Positions 43,933-53,285 of a DNA stretch of 64,000 nt are shown here, piece after piece. Position numbers and translations under genes: made by a program. Numbering within the stretch: the first letter of the stretch is position 1; every line of letters begins with the position of its first letter. Source of the stretch: G965277745 sp965277745 (GTDB lineage: Bacteria > Pseudomonadota > Gammaproteobacteria > Cardiobacteriales > Cardiobacteriaceae). The stretch is taken from assembly GCA_965277745.1 (NCBI GenBank), contig OZ255837.1:1736001-1800000 (forward strand), in the 5' to 3' direction. The notes beneath the pieces are model-generated. The model saw only the letters and a program-made list of their open reading frames with translations. It was not told the origin of the DNA and searched no databases.

Positions 43933-44616
43933 GACAGGACCATCGATAGACGGGAACACGCTTCGGCGCGAGGCGCGGAAGGTGTCATTGCAGATTACCG
44001 CCGCCTTGATCGAAACGGGCGAGGAATCGCGTTTCGACGCATAAGAACGAAATTGCGCCGGTGATGCGCGCGAGAAAAGGCAAGTTGCTTTCTCCTCAAT
44101 GCATCGTCCTCGCGAACAATGCGGCGTTCCTGCTTGACGCATGATTTTTTCCTTGTGGCGATTCGTGGATGCGAACGACAGGCGTGCGCTGCAAGACGAA
44201 TGAATTGGCAAGCGCTTTTCGCCGTGGTATATGATGTCTTCGAACGTTCGCGAGCAGAGGATCGGAAACATGCACAGAACCGGCATAGGCGGCGCCTCGT
44301 TTGCCGCGAGGGGGACTCCTCGCTTGGACGAGGACGCGACAAGCGCAAACCGCGGCGTGGAAAAACAGCGTGTCATTGTCCCTTGCGATCGTATGGCGAG
44401 AATAGCGCGTGACGCCTGCGTCGCCGCGTAACTGGCGCCAGGTCTCTCGCGGTGGTGTCGGCCGCCGAGGTGGAATGTTCGGGGCAATTCCTTTTTCACT
44501 GTAAGCGAAAGGAAAAATCGACAAATGGGCGAGATTCGCAAACAAATTGTTGATCATCGGCGTATTCTTAAGCGTTCGCGGATTGATGTATCATGCGGGG
44601 ATGACAGAAAAAGCGG
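43933..44616. other. Long gap between comEC relic and DUF2062 gene
   Basis: About 680 bases with no supportable gene. Open frames are present on the minus strand because stops are rare in GC-rich DNA, but none shows family motifs, a credible start or a membrane or signal segment. The two flanking genes are divergent, so promoters for both are expected here; none was clear enough to place. Confidence 0.5.
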
Positions 44617-45147
44617 ATGAAATATTTTTTCAAGCGCATTTTGCCCGCTCCCGAGAAGTTGGTAAAGCGCCGCTTGCTGAGGGGGCTTGTGCAACGCTTC
44701 AGCCGTGCCCAAATATGGCAGGTCAACCGACATTCGATTGCCGGGGGAATCGCCATCGGCCTGTTTTTCGGCAGTCTGCCGATACCTGTGCAGATGTTAT
44801 GCGCCGCTATTGTTGCCATTTTCTGTCGTGTCAATCTGCCGACGGCGATTTTTGCCACTTTTTTCAGTAATCCGCTGACCATGGCGCCAATTTTCTACGG
44901 CAATTACCGCTTGGGTGCCTGGCTTATCGGCGGTGTAGGGACGGCGGCGCACGCGCATTTTCATTTCGATACCTTTTACAGCTTCTTCGATACGCTTTAC
45001 AGCCTTGGTGGGCGGGTACTCGTCGCCCTTTACACCGGTTCGGTGGTGATGGGCTTGCTTTTTGCGATCATCGGGTTTTCAACCGTCAAGCTGTTATGGC
45101 GACTACAGCTGGTGCGTGCGCACCGAAAGCGCCGCCAGCGCCAATGA
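44617..45147 (+). CDS. DUF2062 family membrane protein
   Basis: A 176-residue inner-membrane protein with a basic N-terminus and three or four helices. The DUF2062 hallmark 'SIAGGIAIGLFFGSLPIPVQMLCAAIVAIF' is followed by 'CRVNLPTAIFATFFSNPLTMAPIFYGNYRLG'. The function is unknown. In pseudomonads and relatives it lies beside comEC and the lol genes, as here. It is convergent with lolD, whose stop is one base away. Confidence 0.9.
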   Translation: MKYFFKRILPAPEKLVKRRLLRGLVQRFSRAQIWQVNRHSIAGGIAIGLFFGSLPIPVQMLCAAIVAIFCRVNLPTAIFATFFSNPLTMAPIFYGNYRLGAWLIGGVGTAAHAHFHFDTFYSFFDTLYSLGGRVLVALYTGSVVMGLLFAIIGFSTVKLLWRLQLVRAHRKRRQRQ

Positions 45148-45148
45148 G

Positions 45149-45833
<685 letters not shown>

Positions 45834-45841
<8 letters not shown>

Positions 45842-47081
45842 GTGATAAGGCCCTCGCCGGTTCGGTACGGGCGGCAATCTGCGCCGGAATGACGGAAAAC
45901 AGTAGGGTAAGGAAAAGGGTGACGACACTGATGGCGACGACGACCATTGGATCAATCCTCGCGCTCAGCTGGCTGATGAAATACAACTCCGCGGGCAGTG
46001 TATAGCCGCTGGTCTCTTGGAGGAATGCCATCAAATTGGGGACGTTGAGGGAAAGGACAATCCCGGAGATCACCCCGAACAAGATGCCGAGACCGCCGAA
46101 AGCCACACCTTGCGTCAGAAAAATCTGGCGGATCTGCGCACGTGTCATCCCCATGGTGCGTAGGATGGCGATGTCGCGACGTTTTTCGGTGACCACCATA
46201 TACATTGAGGACAGGAGACCAAAGGCCGCAACGATCACGATCAGGCAAAGGATGATGAACATGGCGTGTTTTTCGGTTTGCACGGCGTTGAAATAGGCCG
46301 CCTGATCGAGCGACCAGTCGCTCGCATAGACGCCGTAGGGCAGTCCGGTCGCGATTTTCCTGCGCAGCGGTGGCGCTTGCATGGGGTCGTTGATGCGCAG
46401 ATGGTAGCCGGAAACGCCGGGCGGCAATTGCAGCAGTTTGGCGGCGTCCTCGAGGTTCACCCAGACGAGTTGATGATCGTACTGATAATGACCACTCGAG
46501 AAGGTGCCGAGCAAGGTAAAGCGTTTCAGCCGCGGCAGCAGACCGGCGGCCGAAGTGGTCATTTTCGCTACGATTACGGTGATTTTGTCGCCCGTTTTCG
46601 CGCCGAGATCCTCAGCCAATCCTTCCCCGAGGATGATGCCGAAGCGACCGGGAGTGAGCGCCTCGCGCACGTTCGAATCGATCCCCGCGAAAGTGGCGGA
46701 AACCGTCACTTCTTCGCGCGGATCCACGCCCTGGATCAATATGCCCTGAAAATGCTGTCCGTCACCGATCAGTCCTTGGCCTTCGACGTAAGGGGCATAG
46801 GCTTTTACGCGCTTGAACGCGGCAAAATATTTGTCTGGCGCGAAGTCGGCGGGAATAACACCGCTGCCGTCGCCGCTACGCAGGGATAAATGCGCGGTCA
46901 TCGCAAGCATTTTGTCGCGTACTTCGCCGACCACCCCGTTCATCACTGACAGGACGACGATTAGGGCGGCGATGCCAATGGTGATTCCGGTAATGGCGAG
47001 AATCGCGTTCAGGCTGATGAAATTGCTGCCGCGGCGGGCGTGGCTGTAGCGCAAGCCGATCAGGCTGGGGAGCAGGCGCAT
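45834..47081 (-). CDS. lolC: Lipoprotein-releasing system permease LolC/LolE
   Basis: A 415-residue ABC permease of the lipoprotein-sorting system. The N-terminus (LIGLRYSHARRGSNFISLNA) and the first helix ('ILAITGITIGIAALIVVLSVMNG') are characteristic, followed by a large periplasmic domain and three C-terminal helices ('IILCLIVIVAAFGLLSSMYMVVTEKRRDIAILRTMGM', 'GGLGILFGVISGIVLSL', 'VVVAISVVTLFLTLLFSVIPA'). Only one permease gene is present beside lolD, so it may work as a LolF-like single subunit or have its partner elsewhere. Confidence 0.92.
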
Positions 47082-47336
47082 GGTCGATCCGAAAGGATTC
47101 TGTCAAGGGCGCAACCGCCTTGCCCGCTTTTCCGGTTGGCCTCACGAGCGGGTGGTTTTTTGCCGCTAGGGATGTGCACGGGCTTCGGGTTTTCCGCCGC
47201 GTGTTCGCGCTTGTCGGTGCGTCGTCGTGGCAGGCGGGTCGATGGGTAATACGCGTCTTTCTTGTCACGCGGAGAAGCAGTGTTGGCGCGGTATGGGCTG
47301 GCGCTCGTTTTCATGCGCGGTGTTTTCGCCTGTTTT

Positions 47337-47750
47337 TCACACGGTCGGGAGGTTGTCCTGCCGCCAGCCCGCAATGCCGGCTTTGAGGACGGAAATGTGG
47401 AGGAATCCTCGATTACGCATCTGCTGCGCCTGGGTCTTCGCGTGTCCGCCGGTGTCGCAGTACAAAACAAATGTCTTGTCTCTTTTTTTCTCGTGTTTGT
47501 TGAGAAATTCGCTGAATTTTTCCGTCGGGATACTGAGCGCGCCGGCAATATGTCCCTTTTTGAATTCGCCGTGCGCACGTGTATCGACAAGGATCGCGCC
47601 ATTGTTGATCAACTGACTGGCGGTGATATTGGAGATGAGCTCTCCTGAGCCGCCGCGGTTGCGAATTTCGTAGATTACAATAGCGACAAGCACGACGGCA
47701 AGCAACGCGACGAGTATCCAGTTCTCATTAAGAAATGACAAAAGGGGCAT
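47337..47750 (-). CDS. Membrane-anchored rhodanese-like protein
   Basis: A 137-residue protein with one N-terminal membrane helix ('NENWILVALLAVVLVAIVIYEI') and a rhodanese domain: 'ILVDTRAHGEFKKGHIAGALSIP' and the active-site loop LYCDTGGHAKTQA with the catalytic cysteine. Such proteins (YibN-like) may carry sulfur or handle thiols; the substrate is unknown. The ATG at 47750 opens the membrane helix; the frame extends further upstream without support. Confidence 0.88.
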   Translation of the reverse strand: MPLLSFLNENWILVALLAVVLVAIVIYEIRNRGGSGELISNITASQLINNGAILVDTRAHGEFKKGHIAGALSIPTEKFSEFLNKHEKKRDKTFVLYCDTGGHAKTQAQQMRNRGFLHISVLKAGIAGWRQDNLPTV

Positions 47751-47909
47751 GAGGCTGATTTCCGTGGCAAGAAAAAAACCAATTATACGGTTTTCCCGTA
47801 GGGCAGGGAAATCTCTTGTCAACGGATGTCACGAACAAGAGGTGAGATGGCAGCGAATTGCTTTTATAATGGCGCGGATTGTCGTGCTTGACAGCCAAGG
47901 AATTTTTTT

Positions 47910-48524
47910 ATGACAACTCGGTTGGTTTTTTTGCCTCGCCATTGTGCGCGTTTTTTCCTCCCGCTGGCAATAACGGCCCTACTTTCCGGCTGCGGCTATA
48001 ATACCTTGCAGCGGCTCGATGAGCGCGTCGATGCGGCTTGGTCGGAAGTGGTCAGTCAATACCGGCGGCGCGCCGATCTGGTTCCAAACGTGGTTGCTGT
48101 GACGGAAAAATATGCCCGCCACGAGAAGGAAGTGTTCAACTCGGTGGCCCAAGCACGCGGCGAACTGGCCCGTGTTCACCTTGCGGCGGAAAGTCTCGAT
48201 GAGGCGGCGCTTGTCCGCTTCCAAGCGGCGCAAAGGCAGCTTTCCGGGGCGTTGTCGCATTTGATCGCGGTCGCGGAAAACTATCCCGTGCTGCAAGCCA
48301 ATGCGACGTTCGAGGACTTGATGACGCAGCTTGAAGGCACGGAAAATCGTATCGCCGTGGCGCGTAAACGCTATATCGAGGCAGTACGGACTTATAATAC
48401 GAAAGTACGTGAATTCCCGAGCAACCTGACCGCCAAGCTTTTGGGCATGCATACCCGTGCCAATTTCACGGTGGCGAACGAGGCGGCCATCGCAAAGGTG
48501 CCGCGAGTGGATTTGGACAAGTAA
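47910..48524 (+). CDS. lemA: LemA family lipoprotein
   Basis: A 204-residue LemA protein: a signal with a lipobox (ALLSGC), then helical 'YNTLQRLDERVDAAWSEVVSQYRRRADLVPNVVAVTEKYARHEKEV' and 'NLTAKLLGMHTRANF'. LemA proteins are envelope-associated and very often precede TPM-domain (YgcG-like) genes, exactly as here: the next ATG follows the stop codon directly. The precise function is unclear. Confidence 0.93.
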   Translation: MTTRLVFLPRHCARFFLPLAITALLSGCGYNTLQRLDERVDAAWSEVVSQYRRRADLVPNVVAVTEKYARHEKEVFNSVAQARGELARVHLAAESLDEAALVRFQAAQRQLSGALSHLIAVAENYPVLQANATFEDLMTQLEGTENRIAVARKRYIEAVRTYNTKVREFPSNLTAKLLGMHTRANFTVANEAAIAKVPRVDLDK

Positions 48525-49502
48525 ATGCAACAGCGGTTGTTTCGCGCGGCAAGCGCTTGTCCTTGTGGAAGCGGTTATCCGCCGGGTAATGCGTTGAGAT
48601 GTCTGCGCTATGGGGGATTGGCCTTGCTGATGATGCTCGGTATAGCGGCGGCACCTGTCATTGCCATACCGCCCGCCGAACTTGAACTCGATCGGGCGGT
48701 AATCGATCAGGCGCAGATGATTTCCGCCGCCGATCGCGCCACCATTGCCGCACAACTTCGCAAATGGCGGCAGCGGAAGCTGATGCAAGGGGCGGTCGTT
48801 CTTGTCGATAACAGCGACGGTCAGGCGCTTTTCGATTATGGTATGGAGATTTTCGAGCGCTGGCAGCTCGGTGACGAGAAAAGCGACAATGGTTTACTGC
48901 TGCTTGTCTCGCGTGACGATCGCAAGTTCTTCCTTTTCACCGGCGATGGACTGGAAGGCGTATTGCCGGATATTTCGATCAAACGTATCGAGCGCAATCA
49001 GCTTTTGCCCGCATTCCAAAAAGGCGACTTTGCTCGCGGTATAAAAAATGCCTTGCAGACGATCGCCACCCAGCTCGAGGCCGATCCACAAATCAGGGCG
49101 AAGATGATTGCCGCCGATGAACGCGCGCACGGGCGGGAAGCGGCGTTTCCCGGGCGGTCTCTGCCGTTGCTCGCCGTTTTGTTTTTCCTGACCCTGATTT
49201 TGCGCGCTTTTTTCGGTCAGATCACCGGCGCGTTGATCGGTGGCGCCGGCGTTTTCGCCAGCCTGTTTTTTTTCTTCGCCGTCGCCTGGTTTCCCGCCCT
49301 GGTCTTCGCCTTTTTCTTTTTTGTGTTCTTCCACATGATAGTCGCGATTTTCGCCCATGAGGGTCATTCCGTCGGCACGCGCCAAGGCGTTTACCCAAGG
49401 GGTAGGGGGGCGAGGCTTTCCAGCGGCGGCGGGAGATCCGGTAGCGGATACGGTGGTGGCGGCGGTGGATTTTCCGGTGGTGGTGCGGGAGGTTCCTGGT
49501 GA
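48525..49502 (+). CDS. TPM-domain protein (YgcG-like) with glycine-rich tail
   Basis: A 325-residue envelope protein. A signal or anchor helix (about 30-48) is followed by a TPM domain ('DRAVIDQAQMISAADRATIAAQLRKW', 'IFERWQLGDEKSDNGLLLLVSRDDRKFFLFTGDGLEGVLPD'), two or three membrane helices (about 210-285), and a tail of serine/glycine repeats (GSGYGGGGGGFSGGGAGGSW). It is the typical partner of LemA; the start ATG abuts the lemA stop. The biochemical role is unproven. Confidence 0.88.
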   Translation: MQQRLFRAASACPCGSGYPPGNALRCLRYGGLALLMMLGIAAAPVIAIPPAELELDRAVIDQAQMISAADRATIAAQLRKWRQRKLMQGAVVLVDNSDGQALFDYGMEIFERWQLGDEKSDNGLLLLVSRDDRKFFLFTGDGLEGVLPDISIKRIERNQLLPAFQKGDFARGIKNALQTIATQLEADPQIRAKMIAADERAHGREAAFPGRSLPLLAVLFFLTLILRAFFGQITGALIGGAGVFASLFFFFAVAWFPALVFAFFFFVFFHMIVAIFAHEGHSVGTRQGVYPRGRGARLSSGGGRSGSGYGGGGGGFSGGGAGGSW

Positions 49503-50005
49503 AGGTGAAAGGCAAACTCAAACGTACCCTGGCGCATCTGACGGCAACGCCGTTTCAGTCCCGCTGGCTGGATACGAAAGCGCGTCTGCGCCTTGCCCAA
49601 ATTGTGGCCGAGGCGGAGAAAGGGCACGGGGGAGAAATTCGCCTGGTGATCGAAAAAAGTCTGCCGCTTCATTTGGCCTGGCGCCTGTCGGTGCGCGAAC
49701 GCGCGCTCGATGTGTTCGCCCATTATCGTGTCTGGGACACCAAGGGGCGCAGCGGTGTGCTCGTTTATCTCAATTTGGCCGAACGGCGTTTGGAAATCGT
49801 CGCCGATCGCGGCATCGATGCCATCGTGGCGCAGGAAACCTGGCAGGGGTTCGCCGATCAGGCGGTCGCCAAGCTGTATGAAAAACGCCCGATGGATGCC
49901 CTGGAGACGCTGATCGGGCAAATTGCTGATCGCTTGCGCACGAATTATGGCGTCTCGGAAGATTCGCCAGACAATGAATTATCCAATGAAGTCGTGTTCA
50001 TTTAA
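49499..50005 (+). CDS. TPM-domain protein, second copy in the lemA cluster
   Basis: A 168-residue protein with a TPM domain lacking signal and tail ('ARLRLAQIVAEAEKGHGGEIRLVIEKSLP', 'YRVWDTKGRSGVLVYLNLAERRLEIVADRGIDAIV'). It starts with GTG overlapping the previous stop (GTGA). The lemA, long TPM and short TPM order is common in proteobacteria. The protein is probably cytoplasmic or membrane-associated through its neighbour; function unknown. Confidence 0.87.
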   Translation: MKVKGKLKRTLAHLTATPFQSRWLDTKARLRLAQIVAEAEKGHGGEIRLVIEKSLPLHLAWRLSVRERALDVFAHYRVWDTKGRSGVLVYLNLAERRLEIVADRGIDAIVAQETWQGFADQAVAKLYEKRPMDALETLIGQIADRLRTNYGVSEDSPDNELSNEVVFI

Positions 50006-50437
50006 GGCTTGTGAGAGAAAAGCGGGCGGGTTGGAGAGGGAATCGCGCAGAGTGCGGCGGTTCAGGTGAGAGGGCGAGAGAGGAGACGGCGACCTGAAGG
50101 TTGGTTCGGGGAGAAACGCTGGATCATCGCCTGTCCGCCGGGAAAGACGTACGCTTTTTGGCGACGGATGGAAAAAGCGCGGCAACAATGAGTCTTGCCG
50201 CGCTGAATGGCGGCATCAGGTGGAACGCGTGCCTGCATCGAAAACACCGCGCGCTTCGCCGCAAGCCGCCTTCGAGTGGTTTTTCCACGACGGGCTGTGT
50301 CGCGGTAGGAAAATGTCGTCACTGCTGTATCGATGTGTATTCACGCTTACCGCCACCACGCGCTGTTTCGAAAACATATTATCGGATTCGCAGGTCGCGC
50401 CATGAGGGCCGATCTCCTGTGAACCGGGAGAGTAGGG
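50006..50437. other. Gap between TPM and ttcA genes with an orphan terminator
   Basis: No protein gene is supported. A strong hairpin at 50177-50203 with a T-run on the minus strand has no minus-strand gene before it. A GATAATAT stretch (complement near 50375-50390) could be the -10 region of a short minus-strand transcript of about 200 bases ending at the hairpin. I did not recognise 6S, tmRNA, SRP or RNase P RNA here. Confidence 0.4.
50171..50203 (-). terminator. Orphan minus-strand terminator
   Basis: A perfect 9-bp stem GCGCGGCAA / TTGCCGCGC (50177-50185 with 50195-50203), followed on the minus strand by TTTTTCC. No coding gene precedes it on that strand, so it may end a small RNA. Confidence 0.65.
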
Positions 50438-51289
50438 ATGAGTGTCACGCAAAAAAAATTGCAAAAACGTCTGCGCCGGCTGACCGGTAAGGCCATTGAA
50501 GACTATCGGATGATCGAAGCGGGTGACCGTGTCATGGTCTGTCTGTCAGGAGGCAAAGATTCTTATACTTTGCTTGACATGTTGCTTTCCTTGCAACGCA
50601 GCGCGCCCATCGATTTTCATCTGAGCGCCGTGCATCTCGATCAGAAACAGCCAGGATTTCCTACACATGTGCTCGCACAATATTTCGCCGAGTTGGGCGT
50701 AGATCATCACATTGTCGAGCGTGACACTTATCGCGTCGTGACAGAAAAAATACCGCCGGGAAAGACGATGTGTTCGCTGTGCTCGCGTCTGCGTCGCGGG
50801 CATCTTTACGCATATGCCGCGCGCCACGGAATGGACAAGATCGCCCTTGGTCATAATAAATTCGATATTCTCGAGACATTTTTCCTGAACCTGTTTTTTG
50901 GCGGACAATTGAAGGCGATGCCGGCGAAATTGCAAAGTGATGACGGCAAACATATCGTGATTCGTCCACTCGCTTACTGTGATGAACGCGATATCGAAAA
51001 GTATGCCGAATACAAACGCTTTCCGATTATCTCCTGTACGCTTTGCGCTTCCCAAGAAAATTTACAGCGCCAGGCGACAAAAGAAATGTTGCTGCGCTGG
51101 GAACGCGAAAACCCGCGGCGACTGGACAGTATTTTTTCTGCGCTCGGGTGCGTCAAACCCTCGCATTTGCTTGATCGCGAGTGCTTCGATTTCTCTTGTC
51201 TTGGCTGTCAAGATTCATCCGCAAGGAGTGCGATGACAGCGTCCGAGATCAAGAGCATCTTGGGTAAGGCCAATTCGATGGCCTCTTGA
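50438..51289 (+). CDS. ttcA: tRNA 2-thiocytidine(32) synthetase TtcA
   Basis: A 283-residue PP-loop enzyme that thiolates cytidine 32 of certain tRNAs using an iron-sulfur cluster. The ATP loop is CLSGGKDSYTLLDML (about 35-49). The cluster cysteines are visible in MCSLCSRLRRG and CTLCASQENLQR. 'LGHNKFDILETFFLNLFFGG' is diagnostic. The last 20 or so residues (after FDFSCLGCQDSS) run into an IS481 fragment on the opposite strand, so the natural tail may have been replaced; the conserved core is complete. Confidence 0.95.
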   Translation: MSVTQKKLQKRLRRLTGKAIEDYRMIEAGDRVMVCLSGGKDSYTLLDMLLSLQRSAPIDFHLSAVHLDQKQPGFPTHVLAQYFAELGVDHHIVERDTYRVVTEKIPPGKTMCSLCSRLRRGHLYAYAARHGMDKIALGHNKFDILETFFLNLFFGGQLKAMPAKLQSDDGKHIVIRPLAYCDERDIEKYAEYKRFPIISCTLCASQENLQRQATKEMLLRWERENPRRLDSIFSALGCVKPSHLLDRECFDFSCLGCQDSSARSAMTASEIKSILGKANSMAS

Positions 51290-51486
51290 GCAGGTGTCAG
51301 GGTGGTTTGCAGACGATGTGGCGTATGGCTGCGATCGGCCACCCTATCGCGCTTGCGCCATTTGCAAACGGTTTGTTCCGTGGTCCCGTAACGCTCGGCA
51401 AGAACCCGGGCCGGTTCATCACTGGCCTGTATCGCCGCCCTGATCTTCGCTGTCGTCGTCGCCTGGCTGTGAAGCTTGATCAGCAT
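51230..51486 (-). mobile_element. IS481-family transposase N-terminal fragment
   Basis: The minus-strand frame from 51486 reads 'MLIKLHSQATTTAKIRAAIQ', 'LAERYGTTEQTVCKWRKRD' and 'HTPHRLQTTLTPAQEAIELAL', the standard start of an IS481 subgroup. It breaks off after about 80 residues where ttcA begins on the other strand. It overlaps the end of the ttcA frame, so this fragment probably supplies the present ttcA stop. Confidence 0.82.
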
Positions 51487-51661
51487 GTCGCTCTCCCGTT
51501 TCGCATCTCGATCAAAGTACAGCGTGCCATGAAAAGTGCTGATCGACCAGGGGATATATGATCATCCGGGATGGGACAATTAGGTTCCCGTGTTAAGTAT
51601 AAAGTCTCCCGTCAGATCTTAGGCTAGGGAGATGATCTCGCGAATCTGCTCCAAGGCAATA

Positions 51662-51913
51662 TCACGATGCAGCTTGCATTCCTTTTTTCAAACCAATGAG
51701 ATATCCAAATTCAAAATCTGATTGTGGATCACCAAATTTTTTTAGTGGTTTAAGTGGACAAATGGGTGTTAGGGGTTCCAAAATTGAACCAGATGCGTGT
51801 TTATAACCAATAATATATCCTCTTTTAAAACCATCACAAAAGTCATTTCCAAACGCTGAAGAAATTAAAACAGTAGAAATTATTAAAATTAAGAATTTTT
51901 TTGAGATACTCAT
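51662..51913 (-). CDS. Small secreted protein, unknown
   Basis: An 83-residue product with a clear signal peptide (MSISKKFLILIISTVLISSA, cleavage near AFG). The mature part has two cysteines, repeated glycine-tyrosine motifs (GFKRGYIIGYKHA and FGYLIGLKKG) and a proline-rich centre. The gene is AT-rich compared with ttcA and lies between IS fragments, so it is probably imported. I do not recognise the family. A longer frame starting at 51970 adds an unlikely N-terminus. Confidence 0.6.
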   Translation of the reverse strand: MSISKKFLILIISTVLISSAFGNDFCDGFKRGYIIGYKHASGSILEPLTPICPLKPLKKFGDPQSDFEFGYLIGLKKGMQAAS

Positions 51914-51979
51914 CTGAAATTCCACTATTAATATTAACTGGAAAAGAGCTAGACCAGAGATTTCTGACACAACTTTAAG

Positions 51980-52251
51980 TTATTAAAGCTCCTCTTAGCT
52001 TTTGCGGGCGAGGGTGGCGAAAATACGCTCGAAACATCGACTTCAGAGCAGCGCTTATAGCGGTTATAGAGCGTCTTTGCCGGGTCATATTCATCAGGCA
52101 CATCCGACCAGCGATAGCCGCGTTGGAGGCAAAAAATAATCCCCGACAGGACCCGCCTGTCATCCATGCGGGGCACACCACGCAGCTTGTTGGGCAACAA
52201 GGACCTGATTTTGTTGAACTGTTCTTCCGTAAGCCAAAAATTCCCGGACAT
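51980..52251 (-). mobile_element. IS5-family transposase fragment
   Basis: The frame from 52251 starts MSGNFWLTEEQFNKIRSLLP and continues 'GVPRMDDRRVLSGIIFCLQR' and 'YDPAKTLYNRYKR', the N-terminal part of IS5-family orfA. It is frameshifted after about 80 residues and the catalytic part is missing. Confidence 0.82.
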
Positions 52252-52570
52252 GAAATCCTCCTCGTTTCACGTATTGAAGCACATCAACGATTATAGGTTT
52301 ACGCCCTAGAGCAGAGCAAGTTGCCGGTTGGCAATTTTAAGTGAATGAAAGCCTGGTTTTTCAGAGGTTCATGTAGCGTGGTGGCGGCCAATCCTAAGCT
52401 GCCGGGAATCCCCCGCGGTACTGCGGAGCAGATGAAATCGGTCGATACATTCCGCTGCCTGGATGCGTATGCTCGAACATCTTCCTTACCATATCGCTAT
52501 GTTTATCAAGATATGCGGTGAAAAAACTATATAGTCTAGTCTATATTATTTGGATATCAAGAGATAATTC
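52252..52570. other. Upstream region of the HAF-repeat gene
   Basis: No gene. It contains the outer end of the IS5 fragment and, near 52531-52552, an AT-rich promoter-like tract (ATAGTCTAGTCTATATTATT) just before the HAF-repeat gene. The 11-base ATAGTCTAGTC also occurs upstream of the zinc operon at 56079-56089. Confidence 0.45.
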
Positions 52571-53139
52571 ATGAACATCAAAACTTGTGGGCGGCACATC
52601 ATCCTTTGTATGATTATCCTACCCCTTGTCGTCGGAGTCGTTCTGGATGTCCAGCCGGCGGCTGCGCAAGAGGCTTCGAAACAGCAGTTGCGATTGTGGA
52701 GAAGCAAAATCTGGGAAGCCTCAAAGGAGGGGATAATAGTAAATCGGAAGTCCTCGCCTTGTCCTCTGACGGAAACATCGCTGCAAGGGATTCGGAAAAC
52801 TCCGAGGAAACTTCTCGTGCGACAATCTGGTGGGGCGACAACTGGAAGATCAAGACCGATCTTGGAACCTTCAGATCCCGGGGAAGCGGTAAAGGGTTCG
52901 TCCGTTCCTTGTCCGCTGACGGAAAAATCGCCGGTGGAATTGCGAGTAGTGAGCACGGCCTCCATGCGGTAATCTGGTCGGGTAAAGACTGGAAGACCAA
53001 GAAAGATCTTGGAACTTTAAGAAACGGAAACTACGGAATGTCTGTGGTCAATGCTTTGTCCAATGATGGAACCGTTGCCGGTGGATCGGCGGAATATATG
53101 AAGGACGGCAGCGTCAGCGGAAATGCAGAAAAAGAGTGA
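52571..53139 (+). pseudogene. HAF-repeat surface protein, frameshifted and truncated
   Basis: The ATG at 52571 opens a signal peptide (MNIKTCGRHIILCMIILPLV, cleavage near PAAAQ). Around 52680 the frame shifts by one, and the other frame continues with three HAF-type repeats: 'LGSLKGGDNSKSEVLALSSDGN', 'LGTFRSRGSGKGFVRSLSADGK' and 'LGTLRNGNYGMSVVNALSNDGT'. Such repeats occur in exported proteins and autotransporter passenger domains. A stop follows at 53139 and no barrel domain is found. It is a relic of a surface protein. Confidence 0.68.
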
Positions 53140-53285
53140 CGAAAAGCACGGCGTAAAATGCTGGGCGATGACAGCAAGATTGCAATTTTCGGACAAAGCT
53201 GCTCCGATGCTACATGGCCCCCAGAGAATTGGGGGCACTCTTTCAACGCAATATATGACCAAAAATATTCTGCCTTAACAGCAAA

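Noticed and set aside
43995..44541. Overlapping minus-strand frames upstream of the comEC relic
   Set aside because: Arginine/serine-rich composition without motifs, a credible start or a ribosome site; they look like shadows of GC-rich spacer.
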